In this document: positions 29,152 to 40,290 of the stretch, piece after piece | Position numbering within the stretch: position 1 is the first letter of the stretch | How the letters are laid out: every line of letters starts with the position of its first letter | Origin: Pseudomonas duriflava | GTDB lineage: Bacteria > Pseudomonadota > Gammaproteobacteria > Pseudomonadales > Pseudomonadaceae | Reading direction: 5' to 3' | DNA length: 64,000 bases | Assembly (NCBI RefSeq): GCF_007830155.1 | Contig: NZ_VLKY01000006.1 | Location: 1-64,000, forward strand | Program-made: the position numbers and the translations under genes | The notes under the pieces: model-generated | The model's database searches: none | Told to the model about the DNA's origin: nothing | Seen by the model: only the letters and a program-made list of their open reading frames with translations

Positions 29152-31572
29152 TTAGAACAGATCCATTGGTGCACTTTCATTGGGTGGTAGAGGTGTGCCG
29201 GGCGCGGTGCCAGGCCCTAATTCCTCCATAGAGGGAGGGGTGTCCTCGCTTTTAAAGAGCTCAAAGTAAGCGCCTGGGGTTCCGGGTGGTGCTGCACGGC
29301 CGCTAACCGGGTCAATGCGTAGGGTTACGATGCCATCTGGCTCAGGAGGCAAATGCTCTGGCTTGCCCTCAAGAGCACTGCCCATGTACTGCATCCAAAT
29401 AGGTAGAGCGACATTGCCGCCAAACTCATGTCGGCCTAAACTTTCCGGCTGGTCAAAGCCGACCCAAACCGTCGTTACATAGTCCGTGTTATAACCAGAA
29501 AACCAGGTGTCCTTCGACTCGTTCGTCGTGCCTGTCTTGCCAGCCAAGTCACCTCGCTTAAGTTCAAGAGCACGCCTGCCTGTGCCGCGTTTGATTACGT
29601 CCTGCAGCATGCTGGTCATAATATAGGCGTTGCGTGGGTCGATGATCTGGGGAGCGATAGCAGGCGGTTGAGTATCACCATTTTGAGCAGATACGTTAGT
29701 CGGAATGATCTGGACGCCGGGTGGTGTTTCGGCTGTTTTAATGGCAGACGGAACACGAGGTGGGTTAGCTTGATAAAGCATTTGCCCGTCACGGCTCTCA
29801 ATGCGAGCGATAACGTACGGAGTAATTTTATAGCCGCCGTTAGCAAAGGCAGTCCAGCCGCTGGCTACTTCCATAGGAGTCAAGCCTGGCGTACCTAGGG
29901 CTAGGGAGAGATTACGTGGCAGCAGGTCCTTCTCGAAGCCGAAACGGGTCACATAGTTAATCGCGTAATCGATCCCGATTGCCTGGAGCAAGCGAATAGA
30001 AACCAGATTGCGAGACCGGTAAAGCGCCTCGCGCAAACGAATCGGCCCTAAGAATGTGTTGGTATCGTTTTTGGGACGCCAAGCTTCGTCCATGCTGCTA
30101 TCCATGAAAACGATTGGGGCGTCATTGACTAATGAGGCAGGGGTATACCCCTTGTCTAAGGCGGCGCTGTAAATGAAAGGCTTGAAGCTCGAGCCAGGTT
30201 GACGCCTAGCCTGTACAGCACGGTTATAATTGCTTTGCTCGAAGGAAAAGCCGCCTACAAGAGCCTGAATAGCTCCGTCCTGAGGATTAAGTGATACCAG
30301 GGCGCTTTGGGCTTTAGGGACTTGGACGAAACGTAAACTACCATCGGTGTCTCGTAAAATCCGTATTAAGTCACCTACCTTAACGACGTCGCTAGGCGTA
30401 TTGGGTCGAGGTCCCATACTGTTGGAGCTGATATACGGGCGAGCCCATTTCATGTTCTCCCAGGCTACAGCTTCTTCCTTGCCATCACGCGTTATTACCA
30501 AAGCACCGCTTTTCTCTACCTGCGTCACGATAGCGGGTTCAAGGCCACCAATAGTTCTATGGGTTTCCAGGGTCTTGAGCCACTCATCGCGGGATTGGTT
30601 TGGATAACGTGCTTCCGGTCCCCGATAGCCATGACGTTGGTCATAATCGATCAGGCCGTTACGCACCGAAGCATTAGCCTCGTTTTGCAAGCGACTATCA
30701 ATCGTTGTCGTCACCCGAAATCCTTCGGTGTAAGCATCGCTGCCATAACGGCCAACCATTTCAGCCCGGGCCATTTCGGCAACATAAGGGGCCGCGAGTT
30801 CTGGTGTGGCAACATGGTGATAGGCATCAATAGGCTCAGCGACAGCCGTTTCGTAAGCTGCTTGGTTGATATAACCTAGCTTGAGCATTCGTTCAAGAAT
30901 CCAATTCCTGCGCTCTTTGCTACGCTCTGGATTTACGATGGGGTTGTACCGTGAAGGAGCTTTGGGCAGGCCTGCGATCATGGCTTTTTGAGCCAGGGTC
31001 AGTTCGTTGATGGATTTGCCATAATAGACTTGAGCTGCAGCCTCGATGCCGTATGCGCGGTTACCCAGGTAAATCTTATTCACGTACAGCTGAAGAATCT
31101 CATCCTTGCTAAGCTGGCGCTCTATTTGCAAGGCAAGCAGAATTTCAGTGAACTTGCGAGAGAAGCTGCGCTCGCTAGTCAGGAAATAATTTTTGGCAAC
31201 CTGCATGGTAATAGTGCTGCCGCCGGTCTGAATGTGACCTGTTTTGACCAATTGGCCTGCAGCGCGCATAAGGCTTTTGACGTCGACGCCATAGTGATTG
31301 GCAAAATTGTCGTCTTCTGCAGAAAGCAGGGCATGAATGAAGTCCGGGGGAATCTGGTCAAAGCGCAAAGGAGAGCGACGCATCTCGCCGAATTCGGCAA
31401 TAAGTTTGCCGTCGGCGCTGTAGATGCGAAGCGGAATCTGTAGCTGTACGTTTCGGAGCGCCTCTACTGAGGGCAGGCTAGGGCTGAGATAAAGAAAGGT
31501 GCCACTTAACCCTAGGAACACGCTGCAGATGATACCGATGCAGAACCACCAGAGAAATTTTAACAAACGCAT
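29152..31572 (-). CDS. ponA: Penicillin-binding protein 1A
   Basis: Bifunctional class A peptidoglycan synthase in the inner membrane. An N-terminal membrane anchor (about 8-30) is followed by the GT51 glycosyltransferase motifs AEDDNFANHYGVD and GGSTITMQVAKNYFL, an OB-like insert, and the transpeptidase motifs: SxxK in RQPGSSFKPF, SxN in RSRNLVSI, and KTGT in AGKTGTTNE. At 806 residues it is full length. It is divergent from pilM, as in P. aeruginosa. Confidence 0.97.
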   Translation of the reverse strand: MRLLKFLWWFCIGIICSVFLGLSGTFLYLSPSLPSVEALRNVQLQIPLRIYSADGKLIAEFGEMRRSPLRFDQIPPDFIHALLSAEDDNFANHYGVDVKSLMRAAGQLVKTGHIQTGGSTITMQVAKNYFLTSERSFSRKFTEILLALQIERQLSKDEILQLYVNKIYLGNRAYGIEAAAQVYYGKSINELTLAQKAMIAGLPKAPSRYNPIVNPERSKERRNWILERMLKLGYINQAAYETAVAEPIDAYHHVATPELAAPYVAEMARAEMVGRYGSDAYTEGFRVTTTIDSRLQNEANASVRNGLIDYDQRHGYRGPEARYPNQSRDEWLKTLETHRTIGGLEPAIVTQVEKSGALVITRDGKEEAVAWENMKWARPYISSNSMGPRPNTPSDVVKVGDLIRILRDTDGSLRFVQVPKAQSALVSLNPQDGAIQALVGGFSFEQSNYNRAVQARRQPGSSFKPFIYSAALDKGYTPASLVNDAPIVFMDSSMDEAWRPKNDTNTFLGPIRLREALYRSRNLVSIRLLQAIGIDYAINYVTRFGFEKDLLPRNLSLALGTPGLTPMEVASGWTAFANGGYKITPYVIARIESRDGQMLYQANPPRVPSAIKTAETPPGVQIIPTNVSAQNGDTQPPAIAPQIIDPRNAYIMTSMLQDVIKRGTGRRALELKRGDLAGKTGTTNESKDTWFSGYNTDYVTTVWVGFDQPESLGRHEFGGNVALPIWMQYMGSALEGKPEHLPPEPDGIVTLRIDPVSGRAAPPGTPGAYFELFKSEDTPPSMEELGPGTAPGTPLPPNESAPMDLF

Positions 31573-31726
31573 TGGATATGGCTTTTTCAGCTATAAAGAA
31601 GTGAATCTGGCAGCATTTTTGCGAGCCAAGAAGTAGACGCATTATAGGCAGCTTTTGTAGTGGACCGCTATTTGAGCCCGTCCCAAGTCTGTCGATTAAT
31701 GCCTATGAATTCGAATCGCCCGCTGA

Positions 31727-32817
<1,091 letters not shown>

Positions 32818-32818
<1 letters not shown>

Positions 32819-33390
32819 TGGCTCGCATTAACCTTTTACCCTGGCGTGAGCAGTTGCGTGAGGAGCGTAAGAAGCGCTTCTTGGTCATCATGGGCGGAAT
32901 GCTTGCCCTGTCGGCAGCTATCCTGTTTCTCAGTGGAAAGTATTTGACGGCGACCATTGAGCATCAGGATGCACGAAACGCCTATATTCAAGGAGAGATT
33001 GCTGTTCTGGATGCCAGGATCAAAGAAATAAGCGAGCTTAGAACACGGCGACAGCAGCTTCTTGAGCGAATGAAAATTATCCAGGATCTACAGGGCAACC
33101 GGCCAGTGATAGGTCATGTATTCGACCAGTTGGTACGTACACTGCCAGATGGTGTCTATTTCAACAGTCTCAGTATGCAGGGCGACACGTTGGCTATCGT
33201 AGGGGAGGCCGACTCTAATAACCGTGTTTCTAACCTGATGCGTAATCTTGATGCTTCTGACTGGCTCGCCTCTCCCAGCCTGACCGAGGTTAAAGCGTTA
33301 AGCACAGCTGAGCAGACTAATTCATTCCAGATGACTGTAAAGCAGACCAAACCGGATGCTGCCGTGACGGTGCAAGGAGGGAAGCCATGA
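32818..33390 (+). CDS. pilN: Type IV pilus inner-membrane assembly protein PilN
   Basis: Bitopic protein of the pilus alignment subcomplex. It begins MARINLLPWREQLREERKKRF, the conserved INLLPWR motif bound by PilM, then one membrane helix (about 22-42), a coiled-coil (about 45-85) and a periplasmic ferredoxin-like domain used to dimerise with PilO. Both ends overlap neighbours, giving tight coupling in pilMNOPQ. Confidence 0.95.
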
Positions 33391-34013
33391 GTCTGGCAGA
33401 TACACTGGCGAGTCTGCGCAAAATAGATCTGAATGATCTTGATCTGGAAAATCTCGGGGGTTGGCCGCCGGCTGCGAAAGTCATTGCGTGTTTTCTTATC
33501 GTTCTGATTGCTCTGGCGTTGGGGTACAACTTCTATCTGAAGGATATGCAGACCGAGCTTGAGCAAAAGCAGGCTCAGGAAGAGACCTTAAAACAGCAGT
33601 TTGCCACTAAAGCTTTTCAGGCGGCCAACCTGGATGCCTACAAAGTTCAGATGCAGGAAATGGAAGAGTCTTTTGGTGCAATGCTGCGGCAGCTGCCTAG
33701 TGATACAGAGGTGCCTGCATTACTGGAAGATATTACCCGCACGGGCTTGAAAAGCGGTCTCGAATTCGAGCAGATCCGTTTGCTCCCCGAAAATATGCAG
33801 CAATTTTATGTGGAGTTGCCAATCCAGATTACGGTTGTAGGTGACTACCATGATTTGGCTACGTTCGTGAGCAGTGTATCGAGCCTGCCTCGGATCGTGA
33901 CCTTGCATGACTTCGATATCAAGCGCGTGTCCTCTGAGGGTAGCGGGTCACAGCTGCGCATGAATATACAGGCTAAGACGTATCGCTATAACGATAAGGG
34001 ATTGCAGCAATGA
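33387..34013 (+). CDS. pilO: Type IV pilus inner-membrane assembly protein PilO
   Basis: Partner of PilN. Cytoplasmic N-terminus with a Leu/Asp-rich helix, a membrane helix (about 30-50), coiled-coil (about 55-90) and periplasmic domain (LLEDITRTGLKSGLEFEQIRLLPE, then YVELPIQITVVGDYHDLATFVSSVSSLPRIV) typical of PilO. It overlaps pilN and pilP by 4 nt each. Confidence 0.95.
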   Translation: MSLADTLASLRKIDLNDLDLENLGGWPPAAKVIACFLIVLIALALGYNFYLKDMQTELEQKQAQEETLKQQFATKAFQAANLDAYKVQMQEMEESFGAMLRQLPSDTEVPALLEDITRTGLKSGLEFEQIRLLPENMQQFYVELPIQITVVGDYHDLATFVSSVSSLPRIVTLHDFDIKRVSSEGSGSQLRMNIQAKTYRYNDKGLQQ

Positions 34014-34534
34014 AGGCCCGAATTCTGCTAAGTGGGCTTGTGCTTACTATCCTTTCAGGCTGCGGTAGTGGGGATGACGTATCCGATCTGCAGAGTTACA
34101 TGGATGAGGTAAGAGCAAGGCCCAAGGGCTCAATCGAGCCGTTGCCGCAGTTTCAACCCTATGAACCGTTTTCCTACAGTGCAGCAGGGATGCGTAGCCC
34201 TTTCCAGCCGCCGATCAAAATTGATCTGGCTGCCCGGCAAAAGGGCTCGAAGAACATCAAACCGGATGAGAATCGACCCAAGCAATTCCTTGAAGGCTTC
34301 AATATCGATACGTTCCAAATGGTAGGCACGCTGGCCAATCAAACCGGCCGCTACGCTCTGATCAAGGGAGCAGGCGGCGTTCATAGAGTAAAAGTAGGCG
34401 ATTACCTGGGGCAAAACGATGGACGCATCATCGCTATCACCGATAGCCAGATCGATGTTGTCGAAATCGTCCCTGATGGAGAGGGCGGCTGGCTCGAAAG
34501 GCCCCGTACTCTTTCGCTAATAGAGGGTTCCTAA
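34010..34534 (+). CDS. pilP: Type IV pilus lipoprotein PilP
   Basis: Inner-membrane-anchored periplasmic lipoprotein linking PilNO to the secretin PilQ. Signal peptide with lipobox LSGC at about residues 15-18; then the FEPFSYSAAGMRSPF-like disordered linker (here YEPFSYSAAGMRSPF) that binds PilNO, and a C-terminal beta-sandwich (FQMVGTLANQTGRYALIKGAGGVHRVKVGDYLG) that contacts PilQ. The 174 residues equal the P. aeruginosa length. Confidence 0.96.
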   Translation: MKARILLSGLVLTILSGCGSGDDVSDLQSYMDEVRARPKGSIEPLPQFQPYEPFSYSAAGMRSPFQPPIKIDLAARQKGSKNIKPDENRPKQFLEGFNIDTFQMVGTLANQTGRYALIKGAGGVHRVKVGDYLGQNDGRIIAITDSQIDVVEIVPDGEGGWLERPRTLSLIEGS

Positions 34535-34545
34535 GGGCGGGGCAT

Positions 34546-36687
34546 ATGTTGCATAAGAACATTCTACGAAAGATTGCAGGGAAGAATGCCCTGGGGGTTG
34601 CGATACTCCTGAGTGGAATCTGCCCATCATGGGCGATGGCCGCTAACCTTCAGGCGCTCAATGTGGCTTCGCTGCCAGGTGACAAGGTCGAGCTGAAGTT
34701 GTCATTCGATGAGCCGATTACAGTCCCGAAAGGGTATACCATCGAGCAACCGGCCCGAATCGCTCTGGATTTGCCTGGCGTATCCAGTCAACTGGGCGTT
34801 CGGAACAAGGATCTGGGCTCAGGTAATGCCCGTAGCGTAACGGTTGTCGAGGCTGGAGATCGTACTCGTCTGATTGTAAACCTGACTACCTTGGCGCCCT
34901 ACACGACTAGGGTTCAGGGCAATGACCTGTACGTTGTGATTGGCGGCGAGCAAGCGGCTCGGGTCAGCAATTCGGCACTCGCTACGCCAGCCTTGCCGCG
35001 TGCCGGGACAGCATCTGTACCTGTTTCCGGACCAGCTACAGTCTCGCCGTCTGCTGTTTACCCAGCACAGTCTGGAGCGGCACGCCAGCCTGTTGCAAAC
35101 GTCCCGGCGGGCAAGGCCATTCGTAATATTGACTTCAAGCGTGGGGACGATGGTGAGGGTAATGTCATCATTGATCTTTCTGAATCTGGGATCAGTCCAG
35201 ATATTCAGGAGCAAGGCGGTAAGATTCGTCTTAGTTTTCCACGGACGCGCTTGCCAGATGCCTTACGTGTGCGTCTGGATGTCAAAGACTTTGCCACACC
35301 TGTACAGTTCATTAATGCTGCTGATGAAGCTGGAAATACAACGATTACAATTGAGCCGTCTGGTGTATATGACTATATGGCCTATCAGACGGACAATCGT
35401 CTTACGCTAAGCGTCAAGCCATTAACAGCTCAAGAAAAGGAACAGCGCGCAGCGGATCGGTTTACCTATACCGGTGAAAAGTTGTCGCTGAACTTTCAAG
35501 ATATTGATGTTCGTTCCGTGCTTCAGCTGATTGCTGACTTTACCAGTCTGAACCTCGTGGCTAGTGACACAGTGCAAGGTAATATCACCCTGCGCCTGCA
35601 GAATGTACCTTGGGATCAGGCGCTGGACTTGGTGCTTAAAACCAAAGGGCTTGATAAGCGTCAAGTAGGCAACGTCTTGCTGATTGCTCCCGCTGATGAG
35701 ATTGCGGCTAGAGAAAGACAGGAGCTTGAGGCGCAAAAGCAAATTCAGGAGCTTGCGCCTCTACGTCGAGAGTTGATTCAGGTCAATTACGCCAAAGCGG
35801 CTGACATGGCCAAGTTGTTTCAATCGGTGACGGGGGCTACCGGCAGTCAGAACGAGAGAGGTTCCATTACGGTCGATGATCGTACGAACAGTATTATTGC
35901 CTATCAGACCCAGGATCGGCTCGATGAGCTGCGCCGAATTGTTTCTCAGTTAGATATCCCGGTCCGCCAAGTCATGATCGAGGCGCGTATTGTTGAGGCT
36001 AGTGTCAATTATGATAAGAGCCTAGGGGTGAATTGGTCAGGCTCGGGCACAAGTGGTAATTATACGGTTAGCGGTGCGAGTGCCTCAGATAGCACTACGT
36101 TTGTAGATATGGGGGCAACCAGTGCTACTTCGGGAATAGGTATTGGTTTTCTGACGAACAATGTCACGCTTGATTTAGAGCTGAGCGCGATGGAGGCCAC
36201 AGGTAATGGGGAGCTGATCTCGCAGCCTAAGGTTATTACGTCGGACAAGGAAACCGCCAAGATCCTGCGAGGGACAGAAATCCCTTATGAGGAAAGCACG
36301 TCCAGTGGAGCTACTAGCGTAAGTTTCAAGGAGGCAGCACTTTCGCTTGAGGTAACTCCGCAAATTACGCCAGATAACCGAATTATCATGGAAGTTAAGG
36401 TTAATAAGGATGAGCCAGACTACACCAATGAGGTCAATGGTGTTCCGCCTATCAGTAAAAACGAAGTGAATGCCAAGGTGCTGGTAAGCGATGGCGAGAC
36501 GATTGTAATCGGTGGTGTTTTCACAAATAACCAGACGGTCTCGACAAGCAAGGTGCCTTTGTTGGGAGATATGCCCTACGTGGGCAGGCTTTTCCGAAGC
36601 GATACTGTTAGCGATGAAAAGTTTGAGCTTTTGATTTTTCTTACTCCACGTATTATGAACACTCAAGCCATTGCTGTTGGTCGCTAA
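34546..36687 (+). CDS. pilQ: Type IV pilus secretin PilQ
   Basis: Outer-membrane secretin through which the pilus exits. Signal peptide of about 33 residues (cleavage near AMA-AN), two AMIN domains binding peptidoglycan (about 35-290), a secretin N0/STN domain beginning LSLNFQDIDVRSVLQLIADFT, an N1 domain and the C-terminal secretin barrel with VMIEARIVEAS and VPLLGDMPYVGRLF. The 713 residues match the family. It starts 12 bp after pilP and ends 3 bp before aroK. Confidence 0.97.
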   Translation: MLHKNILRKIAGKNALGVAILLSGICPSWAMAANLQALNVASLPGDKVELKLSFDEPITVPKGYTIEQPARIALDLPGVSSQLGVRNKDLGSGNARSVTVVEAGDRTRLIVNLTTLAPYTTRVQGNDLYVVIGGEQAARVSNSALATPALPRAGTASVPVSGPATVSPSAVYPAQSGAARQPVANVPAGKAIRNIDFKRGDDGEGNVIIDLSESGISPDIQEQGGKIRLSFPRTRLPDALRVRLDVKDFATPVQFINAADEAGNTTITIEPSGVYDYMAYQTDNRLTLSVKPLTAQEKEQRAADRFTYTGEKLSLNFQDIDVRSVLQLIADFTSLNLVASDTVQGNITLRLQNVPWDQALDLVLKTKGLDKRQVGNVLLIAPADEIAARERQELEAQKQIQELAPLRRELIQVNYAKAADMAKLFQSVTGATGSQNERGSITVDDRTNSIIAYQTQDRLDELRRIVSQLDIPVRQVMIEARIVEASVNYDKSLGVNWSGSGTSGNYTVSGASASDSTTFVDMGATSATSGIGIGFLTNNVTLDLELSAMEATGNGELISQPKVITSDKETAKILRGTEIPYEESTSSGATSVSFKEAALSLEVTPQITPDNRIIMEVKVNKDEPDYTNEVNGVPPISKNEVNAKVLVSDGETIVIGGVFTNNQTVSTSKVPLLGDMPYVGRLFRSDTVSDEKFELLIFLTPRIMNTQAIAVGR

Positions 36688-36690
36688 TAC

Positions 36691-37209
36691 GTGCTGAATG
36701 TGTTTCTTGTAGGCCCGATGGGTGCTGGTAAAAGCACCATCGGGCGTCTCTTAGCCAAAGAGCTTCATCTGCCGTTTAAGGATGCCGATAAGGAAATCGA
36801 ACAGCGGACAGGAGCCAATATTCCATGGATCTTTGATGTAGAGGGCGAGCAAGGTTTTCGCGAGCGTGAGCGGGCTGTGTTAGAGGATCTGTGTCAGGCA
36901 TCTGGTTTGGTGCTAGCGACAGGAGGAGGGGCTGTTCTTCGCGAAGATAATCGATGCGCGTTAAAGGCTGGCGGGTGGGTAATCTATTTGCATGCCTCTG
37001 TCGAACAGCAGATTGAACGTACCGCGCGCGATCGCAGTCGCCCCTTGTTGCAAACAGCCAATCCGGCCCAGGTTCTAGCCAGCCTGATGGCGATACGCGA
37101 TCCTCTCTATAGAGAAGTAGCAGATATCATTGTCGAAACGGATGAGCGGCCACCGCGTATTGTCGTGCAGCAAATACTCGAACGTCTGAAAGCGTTGGCA
37201 CCCCATTAA
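36691..37209 (+). CDS. aroK: Shikimate kinase
   Basis: Phosphorylates shikimate at the 3-OH in aromatic amino acid synthesis. Walker [13 protein letters not shown], shikimate-binding DADKEIE, the REREraVL region, LATGGGAV and the lid ARDRSRPLL are present in a 172-residue protein. The start codon is GTG, 3 bp after the pilQ stop, so translation probably depends on read-on from pilQ. Confidence 0.97.
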   Translation: MLNVFLVGPMGAGKSTIGRLLAKELHLPFKDADKEIEQRTGANIPWIFDVEGEQGFRERERAVLEDLCQASGLVLATGGGAVLREDNRCALKAGGWVIYLHASVEQQIERTARDRSRPLLQTANPAQVLASLMAIRDPLYREVADIIVETDERPPRIVVQQILERLKALAPH

Positions 37210-37257
37210 TGGCATTGATGTTCTGCGTTATCCTAGCGCCTTTTTATTGGGGGATTT

Positions 37258-38361
37258 ATGCGGACACTCAACGTCAATCTCGGCGAGCGTAGTTATCCCA
37301 TTTATATCGGCCAGAATGTGCTGGCTGACAGTCATTGCTTCCTGCCGTACATCAAAGGGCGTAAGGCTGCTATCGTAACCAACGAAACGATAGCGCCGTT
37401 ATACCTGCAACGTCTTATAGATTCTTTGCCTGGCAAGGACGTTACATCAATTGTTTTGCCTGATGGCGAAGCCTACAAGAACTGGGAAGTTCTGCAGACA
37501 ATCTTTGATGCCTTGCTCAGGGACAGACATGATCGCTCCACTACCCTGATTGCTCTTGGGGGCGGTGTAGTTGGTGATATGACAGGGTTTGCCGCCGCCT
37601 GCTACCAACGCGGAGTCGCTTTCATTCAGGTACCGACGACGCTGCTGTCTCAAGTTGATTCGTCCGTTGGCGGGAAAACAGGCATTAATCACCCGCTTGG
37701 CAAAAACATGATTGGGGCCTTTTACCAACCTAAAAGTGTAGTTATCGATACGTCCGTATTGAAAACGCTTCCTGAAAAAGAGTTGTCCGCTGGTCTTGCT
37801 GAGGTAATCAAATATGGCTTGATTTGCGATGAGCCATTTTTGGTATGGCTTGAAGAGCACATCGAACGCTTGCGCCATGTAGATCCTGAGTCGTTGATCG
37901 AAGCTATTGAGCGCTCATGTGCGGCGAAGGCGGACGTTGTTGGCACAGATGAGCGTGAAGCTGGACTTAGAGCCATCCTGAACCTTGGCCATACCTTCGG
38001 ACACGCAATCGAGAGTCATCAGGGGTATGGCGCTTGGTTGCATGGAGAGGCTGTAGCTGCCGGTACGGCTATGGCCCTGGATATGTCATGCAGGCTGGGG
38101 TGGCTTTCAGAGGCACAGCGGCAACGAGCGCTGCGCCTGCTCATTCGGGCAGGTTTGCCCATCGCGCCGCCAGGTGAAATGACGCCCGATGATTTTATGA
38201 AGTACATGGCTATCGACAAGAAGGTACTCGACGGTCAATTGCGGCTCGTACTGCTCAAGCAACTGGGCGAGGCAGTAGTGACGAGCGATTTCCCGTATAA
38301 CATCCTCAAGGATACGCTGAGTGCCGACTATCAGGCGCTGGCAGAACAGCTCGGAGATTGA
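37258..38361 (+). CDS. aroB: 3-Dehydroquinate synthase
   Basis: Second shikimate-pathway step, NAD- and zinc-dependent cyclisation of DAHP. Seen: the NAD-binding [54 protein letters not shown], and zinc ligands in [12 protein letters not shown] and [13 protein letters not shown] 37258 follows GGGGGA. It is followed after 10 bp by the DamX-like gene, the usual aroK-aroB-damX order. Confidence 0.97.
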   Translation: MRTLNVNLGERSYPIYIGQNVLADSHCFLPYIKGRKAAIVTNETIAPLYLQRLIDSLPGKDVTSIVLPDGEAYKNWEVLQTIFDALLRDRHDRSTTLIALGGGVVGDMTGFAAACYQRGVAFIQVPTTLLSQVDSSVGGKTGINHPLGKNMIGAFYQPKSVVIDTSVLKTLPEKELSAGLAEVIKYGLICDEPFLVWLEEHIERLRHVDPESLIEAIERSCAAKADVVGTDEREAGLRAILNLGHTFGHAIESHQGYGAWLHGEAVAAGTAMALDMSCRLGWLSEAQRQRALRLLIRAGLPIAPPGEMTPDDFMKYMAIDKKVLDGQLRLVLLKQLGEAVVTSDFPYNILKDTLSADYQALAEQLGD

Positions 38362-38371
38362 AAGAAGTCTT

Positions 38372-39961
38372 ATGTCCAGTCTGCATGCCGATGAGGCCTT
38401 TCTTGGCCACTACGAACTTGCTCATGACCCGTTTGCGCCTCGTGTGCCGGGTTTCAAATTCTATCCTGCGCAGCGCAAGACGGTGCTGGGGCAGCTACAT
38501 CATCTTGCACGTTACAGTCATCTCCTGTTAGCGGTTACCGGCCCGGCTGGTAGTGGGAAAACACTGCTGCGTCAAGCGTTAGTAGCAAGCACCAAGAAGG
38601 ACAGTGTACAAACTGTTGTCGTGTCTGCACGTGAAATTGCAGACAAGGCTTCTCTGTTGCGTAGGCTCAGCCAGGGTTTGGGTACGCCACAGGCGAGTAT
38701 TCAGGCTGTTCTTTCTCTTGTGGGACAGGTGGCTTTGAAAGAGCAGGAAGTTTATTTTCTGGTCGATGATGCCCATGAGCTTCCTGATGATGCGCTAGAT
38801 GTTCTATTGGATCTAGCCGAGGGAGACGAAACAAGTCGCCCTCACGTTTTCCTGTTTGGTGATGCGGTACTGGTATCTCGCCTGGAGAGTTTAGCTCAGG
38901 GTGAAGAGCGCTATCATGCCATTGAGCTTCTTCCTTACACGGAAGAGGAAACTCAGGGGTATCTCGCTCAGCGGCTGGAAGGGGCAGGGCAGGGCCTGGA
39001 TATTTTCACGCCTGAGCAGCTTGAGCATATCCATCAAACTTCCGGCGGTTGGCCGGGGGGAATCAATGAGGCAGCAAGGGATACTCTTATCAGCGCCATG
39101 CTAAGCCAACGAGGCGGAAAGCCGAAGGGATATGACTTTTTCTCTACGCTTCCTCGCAAGCACTTGGTAGTGGTAGCCGTTATTGCTGCCGGAGTACTGG
39201 CTGCGCTGTTAATGAAGGGGGGAGACAAGCCTGGTGTAGAACTAGCTTCTCAGTCTGGTGATACGCTGCCGTTACATGGTGGTGCGGTGCAGTCGGATAA
39301 TCCTTCTATAAAGTTTGATGGTTCATCTCAGCCACTTCCTTTACCTTTGGTAGGTGAGGCTCAACCTGTTATTAGAGAGCCTTTGGCTCAGGCTGCAGGA
39401 CGTGAGGAAGATGAAGGGCGGGCTGTCAGCGGGGCCATCTCAGTGGGAGATGAAAATAATGCTCCCTTGGTGGCTGAGATGCCTACGGGTCATGCGCCTG
39501 TCAGCGTTAGTGCACAGGCACAGCCGGCTGCTCCGGTTGCAGCGCCGCCTAGGCCTGCCTCACAACCGATTGTTGAGGCGCGTCCTGAGTCAAAGATAGA
39601 ACCTGTGCCTGTAGTAGCTAAGGTGCCTGCAGTGGTTACGACCAAAGCGGCTGAGCCTGCTGGTGCTGTTAGCGGTTGGTATGGTTCGCAGACGGGGGCT
39701 AAATATGCATTGCAGGTTTTAGGGACCAGTTCTGAAAGCAGTGCCCAGACCTTTATCCAGCAACAGCCGGACAGTGCTAACTACCGTTACTTCAAAAAGA
39801 TGCATCAGGGTAAAGTGCTATATGTCGTGACTTACGGCAGCTTTGCCAATCGGGCCGCAGCAGAGGCAGCTGTCAAAACGCTTCCTCCCCAAGTTCAGTC
39901 CATCAAGCCGTGGCCTCGAACGTTTGCTAGTATCCAGCAGGACATTGCATCGGTTCACTAA
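38372..39961 (+). CDS. DamX-like AAA ATPase with C-terminal SPOR domain
   Basis: A 529-residue division-associated protein. An N-terminal ATPase domain of the ExeA/GspA type begins HYELAHDPFAPRVPGFKFYP, with Walker A VTGPAGSGKTLLR near residue 65 and Walker B VYFLVDDAHEL. One membrane helix lies around 265-285, then a long Pro/Ala/Val-rich periplasmic linker and a SPOR domain (KYALQVLGTSSESSAQTFIQ through VVTYGSFANRAAAEAAV). ATG 38372 is chosen after AAAGAAG; the open frame extends into aroB. SPOR domains bind septal glycan; the role of the ATPase is not settled by sequence. Confidence 0.88.
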   Translation: MSSLHADEAFLGHYELAHDPFAPRVPGFKFYPAQRKTVLGQLHHLARYSHLLLAVTGPAGSGKTLLRQALVASTKKDSVQTVVVSAREIADKASLLRRLSQGLGTPQASIQAVLSLVGQVALKEQEVYFLVDDAHELPDDALDVLLDLAEGDETSRPHVFLFGDAVLVSRLESLAQGEERYHAIELLPYTEEETQGYLAQRLEGAGQGLDIFTPEQLEHIHQTSGGWPGGINEAARDTLISAMLSQRGGKPKGYDFFSTLPRKHLVVVAVIAAGVLAALLMKGGDKPGVELASQSGDTLPLHGGAVQSDNPSIKFDGSSQPLPLPLVGEAQPVIREPLAQAAGREEDEGRAVSGAISVGDENNAPLVAEMPTGHAPVSVSAQAQPAAPVAAPPRPASQPIVEARPESKIEPVPVVAKVPAVVTTKAAEPAGAVSGWYGSQTGAKYALQVLGTSSESSAQTFIQQQPDSANYRYFKKMHQGKVLYVVTYGSFANRAAAEAAVKTLPPQVQSIKPWPRTFASIQQDIASVH

Positions 39962-40170
39962 GTTATCGAGGCTTGTGTTTGATTAGCGCTGGTGGGTAAT
40001 GACGGTAGTGCTGTGATAAATCATGGTAGAGCTGTAATCATGTGCCAGCATTGATTAACCATTATGTGGTCTAGGGCGTTAAGCCTCAGGCGCTTCGAGT
40101 CCGTTACCAGTTGGATCTTGAAGCGTCTTTCATTATTGGGACATTGATTTATAGCTTTGCGCCCAATTCT
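39962..40170. other. Non-coding stretch before the gltB promoter
   Basis: The damX-gltB gap is about 330 bp. This left part is AT-rich with scattered short inverted words (such as GCGCTTCGAG near 40090 and CTTGAAGCG near 40120). I see no gene or clear terminator. Confidence 0.5.
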
Positions 40171-40198
40171 TTGTGTTTTTCTGTCGCTAATGTATAAT
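40171..40198 (+). promoter_or_regulatory. Putative sigma70 promoter of gltB
   Basis: Perfect -10 TATAAT at 40193-40198, with TTGTGT at 40171-40176 spaced 16 nt upstream. Transcription would begin near 40205, at the base of the leader hairpin. Confidence 0.7.
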
Positions 40199-40201
40199 GG
40201 C

Positions 40202-40258
40202 ATCCCTTTGCCTGCCCTAAAAGTAGCGTCCTCAAGCGTCTGGCAGCGACAAAGGGAT
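40202..40258 (+). promoter_or_regulatory. Structured 5' leader of gltB
   Basis: Outer 9-bp stem ATCCCTTTG (40202-40210) with CAAAGGGAT (40250-40258), stacked closely on an inner stem CTGCC/GGCAG (40212-40216 with 40242-40246), enclosing a 25-nt loop. It lies between the predicted transcription start and the ribosome site GAGAGG before ATG 40291. No known riboswitch is recognised. Confidence 0.6.
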
Positions 40259-40290
40259 TACTAAGAATTAGATTGCCGGTGAGAGGTCCC

